Assembly (NCBI GenBank): GCA_007026445.1
Contig: VDMD01000084.1
Location: forward strand, 1-64,000
Reading direction: 5' to 3'
Length of the DNA: 64,000 bases
DNA from: Schizophyllum amplum
Taxonomy: Eukaryota; Basidiomycota; Agaricomycetes; Agaricales; Schizophyllaceae
Each line of letters starts with the position of its first letter. The stretch's first letter is position 1. The notes below the pieces were generated by a model. It was not told the origin of the DNA. It saw only the letters and a program-made list of their open reading frames with translations, and did not search any database. Shown here one piece after another: positions 10,579 through 22,317 of the stretch. Both the position numbers and the translations under genes were made by a program.

Positions 10579-12225
10579 ATGCGCCCCGCGTGTATGGAGA
10601 TGCTGCCGGTCGAGGTTCTTGACATCGTGCTCGATTTTCTTGCGAGGGACGGCAATATATACACCAACCTCGCCAGCGCGATGCGCGTCAATCGGCTATG
10701 GTACGACATCGCTGCCGATTACTTATGGGAGAGTGTCGACCTTCTTGCTGTGCTTCGGCTCCTCCCCGATGACGCGTGGTGCTTCCGTGAGGTGAGAGTC
10801 ACTTTCAATCAACCTCTGCGTTGTGCTTACTCTTTGATGAAGGGGAACGAGAGTGTGTTCGATGAGACGCGCCCAGCGTCGGCGGGGTCAGAGCGGCGCC
10901 AGGACGACGCAGCCATTCCTACCGTCATCAAAAGCTGGAAGGCCGCATGCGACTTGACAAACCCGGTTTTTGTGCGTGGAGCTATCATCTTCGGGCATCT
11001 ATAGCTCATCTGAGTCCGCTTCTAGGTATTGCTACGTGGGATCGAGCCTTCTGAATGGGAGAATATCATGCACTACACTTCCAGGATCAAGACCCTCCTC
11101 ACTGCCGCATACAAATGCACTGATCTCAGACCGAGAGTTTTCGATGTTTTGTCGACTGACGTCCGCAGAGAGGGCAGGATGCGAAGCTTCCCCTCTATAT
11201 ACGACATGATCCTCCTCAGTCCTCCGCAAACGAGGCTATTTCCCAGGCTCCGCTCCCTTTGTGCTGCGGATGCGATCGTGAGATATGCGGCCATTCTACG
11301 TGTTTTTGCGAGCAATCACCTGCGCAGCGTCAACGTTGCTACCAGGGAATGGGTGTCTCCACACATCATGACCTGGCTGTCCAGCGCTGCGCCCACCCTC
11401 ACGGGCACGCTTGAATATCTACACATCACAGCGATCGGTGCTTTGATTCTGGCAACATATCACGGCCTACGGAACGTTGTCCTCCACACTGTCGCTTCGG
11501 ATGTATGGGATGCTCTATCGACACTGCCACTGCTGCGCACGCTACGCGTCTATGGGATCTGTGGGATGGGAGGATTGTGCTTGTCTGATTCGACGGGAAG
11601 CCTGCCCGGGAAGGTTTCCTTTCCCGCATTGGAAGGATTATCCCTTGCGGTCCGGAAGAGCCCCCAGGCTGATAGCGCCGACGCCATCGCGATACTCGAT
11701 ACCCTGTCCAACAAGGCCCAACTAAAGCAACTCAGCATCACATACAAGTACGACTTACTGTACGAGTGTGACCCCGTGTCGGAGCCCAAGGACACGGTCA
11801 CCATCGGCAGCGATGTCAGACTTCTCGTCGCATTCTGCGGGCTGCAGACGATGATGCTTGACGCGCAGAGGGCATTCAATGCAACCGAGGTCGACTTGAT
11901 GGCGCGCAGCTGGCCGCTACTCGAGCAGCTGTATCTACCGTCGTTCGCGTTAGGAGGTCTTGCCCCTCTCGCGATGCATTGTCCGCGGCTCAGTCATTTG
12001 TGCGCAGGCATAAGCGATGTCGACCGCGCACAACAAGCATGGATAGACCGCGACAGAGCAGCGCAAACTCCCATCTCTGAAACTCTCGTGGCTGTACACC
12101 TCAAACTCGATGGGTACACGTTGGTTCAGCAAGATTTCTGCAGGTTATGCACAAACGAGTTCTTTCCGAATGCAGTCCATGAGCCTGAATACTCTATGAT
12201 GTATTTTGCCTGCTACTACATATGA
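10579..12225 (+). CDS. F-box-like protein with leucine-rich-type C-terminus
   Basis: Exons 10579-10791, 10843-10971 and 11026-12225, all joined in phase 0, give 513 residues. The first exon holds an F-box-like domain (MLPVEVLDIVLDFLA..., then VNRLWYDIAADYLWESVDLL, residues about 8-60), the part that binds Skp1 in SCF ubiquitin ligases. The second exon is a short polar linker. The long third exon carries repeated strand-helix segments of leucine-rich type (for example LRTLRVYG, LEGLSLAV, LEQLYLPSFALGGL), probably the substrate-binding part. The ATG at 10579 is followed by a second at 10591. It is closest to the minus-strand gene at 17.2-15.6 kb and to the pseudogene at 40.8-39.0 kb. The target is unknown. 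Confidence 0.85.
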
Positions 12226-12400
12226 TAATTCACCCATCTACTTACGAATAAACAATGAACTGATATGGCGGACTTGTTCTTGTATGCCAAAGTTGTTGGT
12301 CATGCAGCATGCTCCTCAATCTCATGTTTCCCGGCGCGATGATCAATGTAAAGCTAGTAGAACATTGTATGTGCTATGAGTACGGGACATCGTACAAAAG

Positions 12401-14820
12401 TCAGGCCGTGCCACTAGTATGCGACCCGCCTGGGACTCCTGGCGTATACACTCGCGGATAATCGAGCCCATTCTCGCGGTCTAACAGCATCCTGCGGCGG
12501 TGAACAAGGATCACTCCCGGAAACGTCCTCTGCATGAAGCGTTGCGCAGCATCATATAGGGGACCTATGCCCACTAGAAAACCTTCTCGGTGTCTGCCCA
12601 CAAACAGCCAACATCCGACAACGGCGCTGCACGAACTTAAACCTGCGACGGGCCTTTCGGCAAGCAGACCGTCGTCTGGGAAGGGAGAGATCTGTAGATG
12701 TGAGAGACGCGGACAATGTTCCGCGAAAGCAGCCAAGGCACTCAGAGGAGCCGAGAGGCCCAAGCCGAGCTTGCGGATATGCGGAAAGCTGACCGCGATG
12801 GTGCGCACCTGCTCCGCCGTGAGCGCGGTCGAGTGCCATGAGCCGTTGAGCGCGTCGCTGCCACGCACATCGAGTTCTTCGAGATAAGAAAAATCCAGGA
12901 GCGGAGTGAGAGAGTAGAATGGCCGGTTGTTGGAAGGAACACTGTCGAGTGTCAGGCGCAGACTCCTCAGCGTGTCCGTGCGGATGTGACGGCTGAAAAG
13001 CGTGGAGACTGCGTGGACGGAGAAGATGGACCGCAGTTTGTCGTTGAGATGGAGTTCTTCGAGCAACCAGAGGTCGTTTCGCAAGGAGAGGATGTTGGCC
13101 AGCGCGTTTATGCCACTCTCACCATGGAGTAGGAGGATGCGCAGGGATGGAAACGGCATGTCGGTGAATTTGCTCGCATCGGGGCTGTGGTCATCGAGGA
13201 AGACCCCGGGTTGGCGTGAGGACAGGGCTAGCAAGGTCAGATCGGGCAAGCTGGCGATGGTACGCAATGATTCGGGCCCTAGAGTGGTTGTCTCGAGTCG
13301 TCGTAGCGCGTGACATGGGCGGAGGGCTTTGGCGAATATGTTGTCCGAGTCAGACTCTTCTTCTTCACCGTCATCATCGTCACTGCTGTCCTCGACCTCC
13401 TCTTCCTCGTCGATGTCCTCTCCATCGTCATCCTCGCCTTCGCCTTCGCCCTCGTTCTCCTCCTCATCTTCACCATCGTTGCTGTGACTGAAGAAATCAT
13501 CATCCCGCGCATCCGGAAGCTCCTCTGGTTTCGAACGGCCGCTCTTCGCGATTATGGCCGCTGTCGGATCTCTCTTCTCGTCAACCTTGCTGTCCCCATC
13601 CCCCTCCCCGTCCCCCTTTCCGCCCCCATCGCTTTCCTCCTCATCATCCCAATCCTCATCCTCGTAACCCTCGTCCGGTTCTAGGTCCTCTTGAAGTTGA
13701 CGATATTGCTTCGCGCTGACGGGCTCGTCGACTAAGATGATCTCCGTCAATATACTAGTGCGTCCGCTATTTTGTGGACGTGGGTCTTCCTCCGCCTGAG
13801 CGGCGCCGTCCGCCCGAGTAGCACTCCCACCCGTGATGCGGGCTGGCCCTTTGCAGCTCGGCTGGACCACGCCTTCGTAAGTCAGTGCCCGGATGCACTC
13901 CGCAATGAGGCGTTTTGTGATAATGCATCGGCCGCCGGAGTGCCCACGGAAGAATAGCTTGAGGTGTGGCGTGCGGGTAGCGGCGATGGGCGCCGCACCT
14001 GCATCGGAGGCGTGGGACGACACGTTTGCAAAGGCGAGAGATGGCGCGCTTGCGAAGACGAAGCGGAGGGCGGCGGCTTCATTGCATAGCTCGTGCACGA
14101 TAAGCGTCTCCAGCTGAGGGAAGACACAGACTCGTGGCAAATTCGCTGCGATGGCGAAGTAGACAGTCTCCTGGTCGAAAGAGACGTTGTCGAGCTCGGG
14201 GCCGTCCTTGTCTGCGCATGCAGTCTTGTAGTTTAGACGTAGGGTCTTGATGTAGCGCGTATAGCGCATGACGGCGCACCATTCGCCCTCGGAGATCGGT
14301 CTGGTGAGGGCCTACCCAAAGAGAGTGAGCATGGAAATAGAATATCACAAGCAAGTCCACGTACGAAGGTCGGATCCTTGATGTCGCGCCATTGATGACT
14401 CCAGTACTCTGGCCATTTGTCGCGCTGGAGCGTGAATTCCTGAAGGGTGACGCCTATTCTGCATTTGACTTGAAAATGCTGTCCGATGGCTGAGTGAGCC
14501 GGCGGACGATTTACGGGACAAGCGAGAGCTATGCAAAGTCGAGTGCTCACGTTATAGAAATACCACGCATCAGGTGGAAGGAGCTTGAGGACCGATAATA
14601 AGTCGACGTTCTCCCAAAGTCTCGTGGATGCAAATCTGTGCCATAGCCGGTTGACGCGAGCGGCTTGAGCGAGACAGTGGCATCGCCAGCGGTAGCGAAC
14701 CTGTCCTATTCGTGTCGCATCGTAAATTTCGTAGTCGGCGATGGCATCGATCACGATGCATAGGACTTCGTGGATACCGAGAGCGCGGATCGTGGACATG
14801 ACAAACGGAAGGTGGTGCAA
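12401..14820 (-). CDS. F-box-like protein with large acidic insert
   Basis: Exons 14820-14551, 14478-14365 and 14311-12401 join in phase 0 to give 764 residues. The N-terminus has the F-box-like pattern (IHEVLCIVIDAIADY..., VNRLWHRFASTRLWENVDLL). The C-terminal half has leucine-rich-type segments ending LGLGLSAPLSALAAFAEHCP. Between them, at residues about 335-455, lies an acidic, low-complexity insert of Asp, Glu, Ser and Gly that its paralogue at 46.0 kb has only in short form (about 25 residues). It converges with the 10.6 kb gene; their stops are 175 bases apart. Start alternatives are 14820 and the ATG seven codons on (14799). As an SCF receptor its partner would be Skp1; the target is unknown. 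Confidence 0.83.
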
Positions 14821-15615
14821 TGGATTCGAGGAAGTATCGAGGGTCGCGCTTTGGGCCTATAAGTCTTTTCTGGAAGTGCATCGCCTTTGGACGTACCACA
14901 AAAGAGCGCCGGAGGGTCACAGCGCGATGGCGAAAAAAACAAAAGACCAAAGGAGGGTCATCCGGAGACAATAGCGACAGTGTAAATAGATACCGCCGTC
15001 CGCGCTCCGGCACGAATGTTCGGCTGACTCTATGATACGCTCCCGTTGAGTTGAAGGCTGAAGGCGAGGGAGTTGATGGCCCGACGGCGACGCTTTGCGA
15101 GCCCGGGACCGAGCGCTTGACTCACTGATCTGTCAGCGGCTAGTCATTCATGTCTTGTGGCCAAAGCTCCGAAGCGCACCTGCGGAATGTGTACTCTTTC
15201 TCACCTTCAGTGCCTCCAAGAGGCTCTTCGGAGCGTCCAGCCCGGACTGCAGTGATCATTGAACGAGTCAAACCAAAAATTCAAGTTGTACAGACGCTGC
15301 CGGTCAGGTGCATTGTGATTTCGAGAAGTACTAGCAGATCAGTACGGTGTCGCGGGATCGGCGCGCATAGCTAGGAACTCAAGAGTACAGCAAAGCTCTC
15401 AGGTGAGAGATGAATTCAGACCGGGACAACAAGCATTGCCGGAACGTCACGCGTACAACGTGGCGGGTCATGTGACGCATGTTCGACTTTCGTGTCGTCA
15501 GCCCCTCGATCTGACAGTTTGCTCAATCACATTCAATACTATATTGAGCTCACAGACTGCTGAAGGGAGTTGACCTGTTGGTAGTCGAGGAACGGATACA
15601 ATATAGGTACACAAT
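14821..15615. other. Intergenic between tail-to-head F-box genes
   Basis: No gene seen. A motif TCATGTGACGCATGTTCGACT at 15468-15488 resembles blocks near 43,450 and, more loosely, those upstream of the F-box genes at 57.6 and 60.1 kb; here it lies about 650 bases upstream of the 14.8 kb start. Confidence 0.4.
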
Positions 15616-17187
15616 CTATACATCGAGTAACCACCCCTCACACGCCTCATAATCATCAAGCTTCGCATTTGGGAATAGCTTGCCTCTGTAGAACCTGTAG
15701 AAGTCCAACAGATGTATGCTCCATGCATCGTACTTGAGCGACATTACCGCAAGAGTATTGCAGATGGGGTTGCTTTCCCCAGCCCTTTCACGCTCATCCA
15801 CTGCCCGCCACTCGCGATCAACGTCACATACGCATGCGCGCAAGCGACGGAGCCGCGGGCAATGCCTTGCGAGAGCCGTCAAGCCTCCCAGCGCGCACAT
15901 CGGCAAGAAAAGCTCCTCGAGCAGCGGCCAGCTAAGCGCAATCAGCTCGATCTCGGCCGTATTGAACGTCCGCGAGGGCATGTCGAGCCGCACCGTCTGC
16001 AGGCTGCAAAACGTGGCAAGAAGCGCGGCGTCGGCGCTGATATCCATGGTCTCCACCGACTCGCTCTCGCGCGCGCACCGTTCGCCAATGAATACGATGC
16101 ATAATTTTTTGAGCGATGCTTTGTTGGCCAGTGTGCCAAGATATGCGAAGGCGTCGGCGCAGGGGAAAGCTGTGAACGTGATGGACAGGCCTTCCAGCTG
16201 GGGAAAGCGACCCTCCGCGGGCGCAATCCTGGTCAGGGCGGGTGGTCCAGGGATTCTCACATATTGGTCCCGAACGCGGAGCGTGCGGAGATGGGGCATG
16301 GTCGACAGGACATCCCAAGTATCGGGGGCGGCCAAGCTGATGGTGACGCTCTGGAGGCCGCGAAAAGCGGCGAGCACCGCCACCTGGACGTTATTGGCCT
16401 TGAGGGTCTCGAGAGTGTCGAAGAGGGTGGGCGCGGCATTGGACAGCCACATAATTTCCAGGCCATGCATCCGGTCAATGGTAGCGAAGTCAATGCTCCG
16501 CAAGCGATTGCTCGCGAAGAAGCGCAGGATCCCGCCATGCTCGATGGCCTCGTCGTCTAGAATGAGGGTATGGAGATTGGGAAATATGGTGTTGCGCGGC
16601 AGGAGTCTCACGATCATATTGTACGTAGAGGCGGACAAAACGTGAAAGAAACTGTTCGTGCGTCTGAAGTTTCGAACCTCCGAGGTTTGAAGTTTCTTGA
16701 TCTTAGATGTGCAGCGCACGATCGCGTACCATTCCGCTGGTAAGATGGGGCGTAGGAGGTTCTGTACATGGAGTTGGAGCAACGACGTGAGTAGGAGGCA
16801 GACGCGGGAAGACTCAGAATGAAGTAACGCACGAAAATCGGCTTCTTCAGCCGCGTCTCCGATCTCGAGGTCTTGATGTCGCTCTGTATACCTGACGCGT
16901 TACTGTAACTGACAGTCAAGGAGATATGTTCCCGCTGCATTGGTCAATGTGAGTAAAGTGGGATCAAGATGTCCAGAGGCACCATTCACCTCGCAAAAGC
17001 ACCAGGCGTCATCGGGTAGAAGACGCAGCACAGCCAGGAGGTGAACGCTTTTCCATAGGTATTTCGTGCCGAGCTCGTACCACAGCCGGCTTACGCGCAC
17101 CGCCCGTGCGATGAAGACACGTTCGAGAGTGAGGTCGTCGACAAATGCCAGCACAATATCGAGGACGTCGGCGGGTAGCGCTTCCAT
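15616..17187 (-). CDS. F-box-like protein with leucine-rich-type C-terminus
   Basis: Exons 17187-16990, 16934-16833 and 16761-15616, all phase 0, give 481 residues. The F-box part is MEALPADVLDIVLAFVDD... with VSRLWYELGTKYLWKSVHLL, residues 1-55. The middle exon is a Ser/Thr-rich linker ending KKPIF, matching the NPVF and DPTF exon ends of its paralogues. The C-terminal exon has leucine-rich-type segments (LRTLRVRD, LEGLSITF, LEELFLPMCALGGL). A MULE has inserted 131 bases upstream of the ATG, so the native promoter is displaced by 4 kb. Role as an SCF substrate receptor is from family knowledge; the target is unknown. Confidence 0.85.
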
Positions 17188-17317
17188 CCAGAACGCAAAA
17201 TCGACGATGGCTGCAAAATGAGCGGGTGTTGGAGGATGGATGTCAGAAAGAGACTGCAGAGTCTCGTGGTGAACAGCACGCTATAGGCCTCGCGGGGGTG
17301 AGGCAGCGAAAGTACCC

Positions 17318-17327
17318 GGAGGAGCCT
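17318..17327. repeat. Target-site duplication, MULE copy 2 (left)
   Basis: GGAGGAGCCT, repeated exactly at 21333-21342 on the other side of the element. Ten bases is within the 8-11 bp range known for Mutator elements. Confidence 0.95.
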
Positions 17328-17410
17328 ACTAAACGCTATCCCGCCAGCAAGTTCAGCGTCACGTGACCGGCCCGCCCCGCCGTCCTCTCACGCCACATGA
17401 TGCCTTACGC
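17328..17410 (+). repeat. Left terminal inverted repeat, MULE copy 2
   Basis: 83 bp, the exact reverse complement of 21250-21332, with the full CTATCCCGCC form that copy 1 lacks. Confidence 0.95.
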
Positions 17411-17473
17411 CGCTGTTGATCGTCACGTGCTGCCTGTCTTTGCCTCTCGCTGCCGCGCAACACTGCCGTGACT

Positions 17474-20400
17474 ATGGACGCCTCTCTCCCACCTCCGGAA
17501 GCCCCGAAGCACCTCTGTCAGACATGCCATAGGCCGCTACCGTCATCATCATACAAGTCATATATTGACAAGCGGACGGGACTCTCCGCGCTGTCGAAGA
17601 GCTGCCTGACATGTGCGCAAAAGAATGCGGCGAAGGCCAAACAGCGGCGCGCTGCCAAGAAGGTTAACGGCAATGCAGAACCAAGCGAAGGTTCACACGC
17701 GCCAGACGAGAACAGCAGGCCGGCGGCAGGAACACAGCGCCGAGAAGACCCCGAGTTTGAGAACGTCGGCGACATCGCCCCAATCAGCATACGCTCGCTG
17801 ATGGACTTCCTCGACGGCCGTGAGAACGTGTTCCGCGTCTGGGCGCGTGTCCAGGAGGAGTCAGTTGAAGGGAAAGCCTTGCGTGATCGGGCCGACAGGC
17901 TTGCCGAGAGCATTGGGGAGTGCTTGAAGTACCGGTTTATGTGCGTCTGCCCTGTTCTTGCAGTTAGCTCCTGCTGATGCTTGCACCTAGCTATACCTCG
18001 AAATATGTATCTAAAGAAGAGCCCTGGACCCGATTCGTGTACCACTGTGCGCAGCTGAGGTCACGGCAGCGTGCTTCTTGCAAGTCAGATTCAAAGAAGC
18101 AACGCGACAAAGGCTCTATGATTACCTTTGATTGTGATGGCTGGCTACATATCGTCGTCTGGGAAGACGCAGAGCCGGCGTCGATCAGCATCAAGCACGA
18201 CAACGACCACATCCCTTACTGGAGAATTGACGTGCCCAAAAATGTTCAAGACTACGTGCGCGCGCATCCGGAGATGCGGCCCAATCAGGTGTGTGTTGTT
18301 CTCGCGCGAATTGAATGCCCCGTTGACAAGTCGACAGCTGTACAGTGCGATCAATGAGAAGTTCGGCATCCAGCAGTTCTCACGCAAGTCTATCTACAAC
18401 CTCTGGGCCGAGCGCGAACAGCAAAAATGGCGACTCGACCCCGATCCAGTAGTGTCCGCGCAGAAGCTGATCGACGCAGCTGTAGCCGTGCGCTGGGGGA
18501 ACGGCGACAGCACGTACAGTGTACAGTCCGTACCGTTACCGCATAATGATGGTGTTGATGCATTGGCATTCTCAATGCCGGAGATCCTGCGTAAATGGGG
18601 CGGGAAAATCCGTGAGATTGCGTTAGACTCGGCATGTGAGTTCTTGATTGAATGCACCAAGCCCGTCGATCTCACGCTGATTGAAGGGAACACGAACGGC
18701 TCGGGTTACGAGATCTATGCCATACTGGGCGAGGTCTGCGGCTCGGGCTGTCCCCTCGCCTATCTCTTCATCAATATCAGTGCGCCACAAGCTAAGGGCA
18801 CTAAAGAGGACTATGTCCGCGCCGTTCTGCGCCATCTACGGGAAGTTTGGAATATACGCGCATCTGTCACCTTGTCCGACAAGGACTGGTCAGAGATCAA
18901 TGCCTGTCTGGCTGAATATCCGCAAGCTAAGCACCAGCTTTGTTTCTGGCACGGTATTCGAGCACTCAAAAAGCGGCTTCCCATCAAAGACCGTGCACCG
19001 GCCTTCTACGACGTCGAATCAGCAATGAAAGAATTCAGTTGGATTGAACGCGACTTTGTACCCGTTGCCCAGATCAACTCGACCGTTGGGGTGAGCTTTA
19101 TGTTGTCGTGCCCGTCGCTTTACTCACACGCTCGGTTTAATTTAGGAAATGGCGGCACCCGCCCAGCCCATGACGAAGAAATTACCGACGTTAAATGTTA
19201 TATTTGCGGGAAAATCTCTCAGTCAAGCGCCACCGCCCTCGCAGCCCGCCGTGGCACCGCCTCTGCCTGCCGCCGAACCTCCACTTGTGCAATCCGGACT
19301 CCCGCCACCATCACAAAAAAAGCTGACGCTGCTCTTGAATGGGATCAGGCAGTCGACGATCTCCGTATATCGGCGGGACCCCGCGCGCGGGGACGGTGGT
19401 GATGAAGATGACGCCGATTGCGCAGATGATGAGGAGGCGGACAGTGATGATGAAGACGAACGAGGTCAGCTCCTATGCATGGTTGAGCGGCACACCGACA
19501 ATCTCGAGGCCGACATTGTGGATGCTCCGGACTGGACTGTCGAGCCAGGGGAGAAGAAATCGAAGGACCCCACATATATCTTCTGTCCCGCCGAGCATCG
19601 CAGACAGCTAATCCGGCTATTCATCAAACATTTCTGCCTTCACCCCTCATTTCCGGAACGCGAGCGCGGCTTCCAGTCTGCCGAAACGATCCGTGCGAAC
19701 TCCGTTTACGACATGTATACATTCTGCCATGCGCGCGGCCTACGCGAAGTGTGGGGATACATGTGGACCAACTGGTATCAGCCGAGGCGCTGGGTGCTAT
19801 GGGCGCGCTCGACCTCCCCGCGCGTCTCACGGTTGCGCACAACGATGACCGTTGAGAACTTTTGGAAACAGCTGAAGCATAATCACCTCCACCATCTCAT
19901 TCATCCTCGCCTCGACCACCTCGTGTATATCCTTATTCATCACGTCACCCCTGGATACCTCTCTTCTACAGAGTTCCTCATGGACGACTACCGCATCGGC
20001 AGGTCGAAGAGCCTCACATCAATGCAGAAATACTTCAAGTCCAGCTGGGAAAAGCTCGAAAATGCGGCCATCAGCTCGAAGACGTACACGACCGATGTCG
20101 CAAAGTGGACATGCAACTGCGGGCGTCAAAAATACCACGCTTATCACCTTTGCAAACACCTCGTACAAGCTGTCGAGCCGCCTCCGAAAACCTTCTGGCA
20201 GCAAGTCGTCCGCAGACGCGTCACCCCCCTGTACCGCCATCCCGTGCTTGTCCCTCGCGGCTCAGCACACGGCCTTTTCATTGATCCCGACGATGGCTCA
20301 ATCACAGACGGCGACGATAATTTGTGGTCAGGCGACGTCCGACTTCTCGAGCACGGCCGCTGGCGTGAGATCTTCGGCGGGCCACGACGCAACGGTACCG

Positions 20401-21035
20401 GCTCGGACCAGCAACCCAAAGGGGATGCAGTGACGAACGCGGCGACTGCATCCCCCACGACCACGACGACAGGCTCACCCTGCCTCCGCCCAACATGCCC
20501 GAGTACGAAGGAGGCGTCAGTGACGATGAGGACGAGCGCGAGGTGCGTCTCACACGCACAGCGCATTTTCGCTTGCTAACCCCACAACTGCAGCTAGAAG
20601 AAGCGGCAGAGAACTCGCGCAACCTCGCGCGCAGATTGCGGGAGGCTGCTGACCTCATCGACGAGCAGAATAACTTGCCCCTCGAGAAGAAGAAGCTCTT
20701 CGTCCTGGGGTTGAAGCGCAAGAACGTCGGCAGAGATGTCGTGCGCTTGGCGGACGACATGCGGCACGCGAAGTCCACCGGTCGCACGCGCGACACTACC
20801 TGGACGAGCACGAAGGCCCCGCCTCGGAAGCGCCAGCGCACGGCGAACCTCATGGGCTATCACCCGTCATCCTCCCCAGCGCCGTCTACCCGCGCACCGA
20901 GCAACGCGCCGCCCTCATCTCCGCCTCGTGCACCATCTATCATCGACATTGATCAGCTGGATTCGGATGACTTCCAGGTACGTCCTCCTGGTGCCTCCCA
21001 GATTTCTCAACTGACATTCATCCTAGTTATCGTAG
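17474..21035 (+). pseudogene. MULE transposase, copy 2, 1-bp frameshift
   Basis: The exons correspond to those of copy 1: 17474-17940, 17991-18288, 18338-19090, 19146-20977 and 21027-21035. The N-terminal Cys pairs, the catalytic acidic residues and the SWIM finger are all present. In the fourth exon a run of six C (7669-7674 in copy 1) is five here (20452-20456), which shifts the frame after the SWIM finger; the shifted frame stops at about 20579 and the last part continues in another frame (from 20495). The result is a protein lacking the basic, low-complexity C-terminal third. The core is intact, so a truncated product might keep some activity, which is inference. Confidence 0.9.
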
Positions 21036-21249
21036 CTCTTGATTGCCCTTGTACTACATACACACCCTTTACCTGATCCCGCTGTACTTGTCCTCTACTA
21101 TGCACCAATTCAAGCTTGTCCCCACCACTGCATTCACAGATATGGTATCTAAGAGGCCTGTCTCGAGGTCACTAATGCCCCTTACAAACGATAGACGACG
21201 AGCAGAAGCCCACGGTAAGGCAGAACGCCGCCGACGGCCTTGTAACTGC

Positions 21250-21332
21250 GCGTAAGGCATCATGTGGCGTGAGAGGACGGCGGGGCGGGCCGGTCACGTG
21301 ACGCTGAACTTGCTGGCGGGATAGCGTTTAGT
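21250..21332 (-). repeat. Right terminal inverted repeat, MULE copy 2
   Basis: 83 bp, the exact reverse complement of the left end; ends GCGTTTAGT before the duplicated GGAGGAGCCT. Confidence 0.95.
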
Positions 21333-21342
21333 GGAGGAGCCT
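21333..21342. repeat. Target-site duplication, MULE copy 2 (right)
   Basis: GGAGGAGCCT, matching 17318-17327. Confidence 0.95.
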
Positions 21343-22317
21343 CGAGCAGGCCTTGAGGCCGCCGCACAGTGGACGATCGGCATCATGTCCGCTGAATTTT
21401 GTTCTTTTCCCGAACTCTCTGCTTCCCTCTTTTAGTTCACCGGTGCGTCTCAATATCATGCTGACTCGCACCGTGACCTTGGTATCCCCGAGCCCGTACC
21501 TTCAGGCTGTGGCGAATCGCGACGCGTTCTCGTGCTGAGCGTCTTCGTGAACGCGGCGGCGAGGGCGTGGGCCGAGTGGCGGCGGACCTTCGACCATATT
21601 TCAAACGTATGTATGACGCTCGACTAAGGCCCTTCATGTAGATGACGCGCCGACGGCCCCTACGGTTGGGCACCAAGCCACGGACGCTGGCGCTAGAGAC
21701 GACGGTGCCCTCGACGATCGCCGTGTGGAGACGCTCCTCCCTCGTATAGCCCTCGTGCGAGTGCAATCGCGGTACGCACACCATTGCCACGGTTTGCCCT
21801 TATGTTCAATCCGGTATAGCTGCATTGCCAGGCGATGCATGTGCTTCAATTCATCATCAACAACGCGACGAACATGAGCACATTCTACGGGAACATACAT
21901 AATCATCTGAGGTGCGTTCTTCATTTTCTCATTCATCTGCAAAGTCTGAACCCGACTTTAGTTTGTCATCCTTCCAGTCTGTCCGTGCTCGTGAGCGCCT
22001 CCATCCATGTCCTCCCCCATCGTGTCCTCCCCCCACCATGCCATCCTCTCACACACCCACATACATCACCTGCGCTTCGCATCCATTTTTCGCGTCCCTC
22101 TGACTCGTTCCCTGACTTCACTCATCATTACCATTGCCCACTTTCACGCATTGCTGCCGTTTTTGCTCTGTCGTAGTTTCTCGTTCCTCCTGCGTCATCC
22201 CATCGCCTCGATAGTTATGTTTTGATGTATATGCCATTTGAATATAAGCTTCTCTTCCACCATACGTCCTGGGCGAACGCCTACCAACGAGCCACAGCGC
22301 CAGCGCGCGTTCGACAC
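21343..22317. other. Intergenic, nothing recognised
   Basis: No gene, RNA or repeat could be supported. Frames at 21437-21790 (minus) and 21835-22176 (plus) lack motifs. This was the 5' flank of the F-box gene at 17.2 kb before the MULE arrived. Confidence 0.4.

Larger units (their letters stand above)
17328..21332 (+). mobile_element. Mutator-like (MULE) transposon, copy 2, frameshifted gene
   Basis: A 4,005-bp element with perfect 83-bp inverted ends (17328-17410 and 21250-21332) and a perfect 10-bp target duplication. Its ends are better preserved than those of copy 1, but its transposase gene has lost one C. Compared with copy 1 it has kept CpG at all eight sites where the two differ. 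The intact duplication and near-identity indicate recent movement. Its left end is 141 bases upstream of the F-box start codon at 17187. Confidence 0.95.

Noticed and set aside
17328..21332. KDZ/CACTA or hAT classification of the large transposon
   Set aside because: The 83-bp inverted ends, 9-10 bp duplications, catalytic motif order and SWIM finger fit Mutator; CACTA ends or 8-bp hAT duplications are absent.
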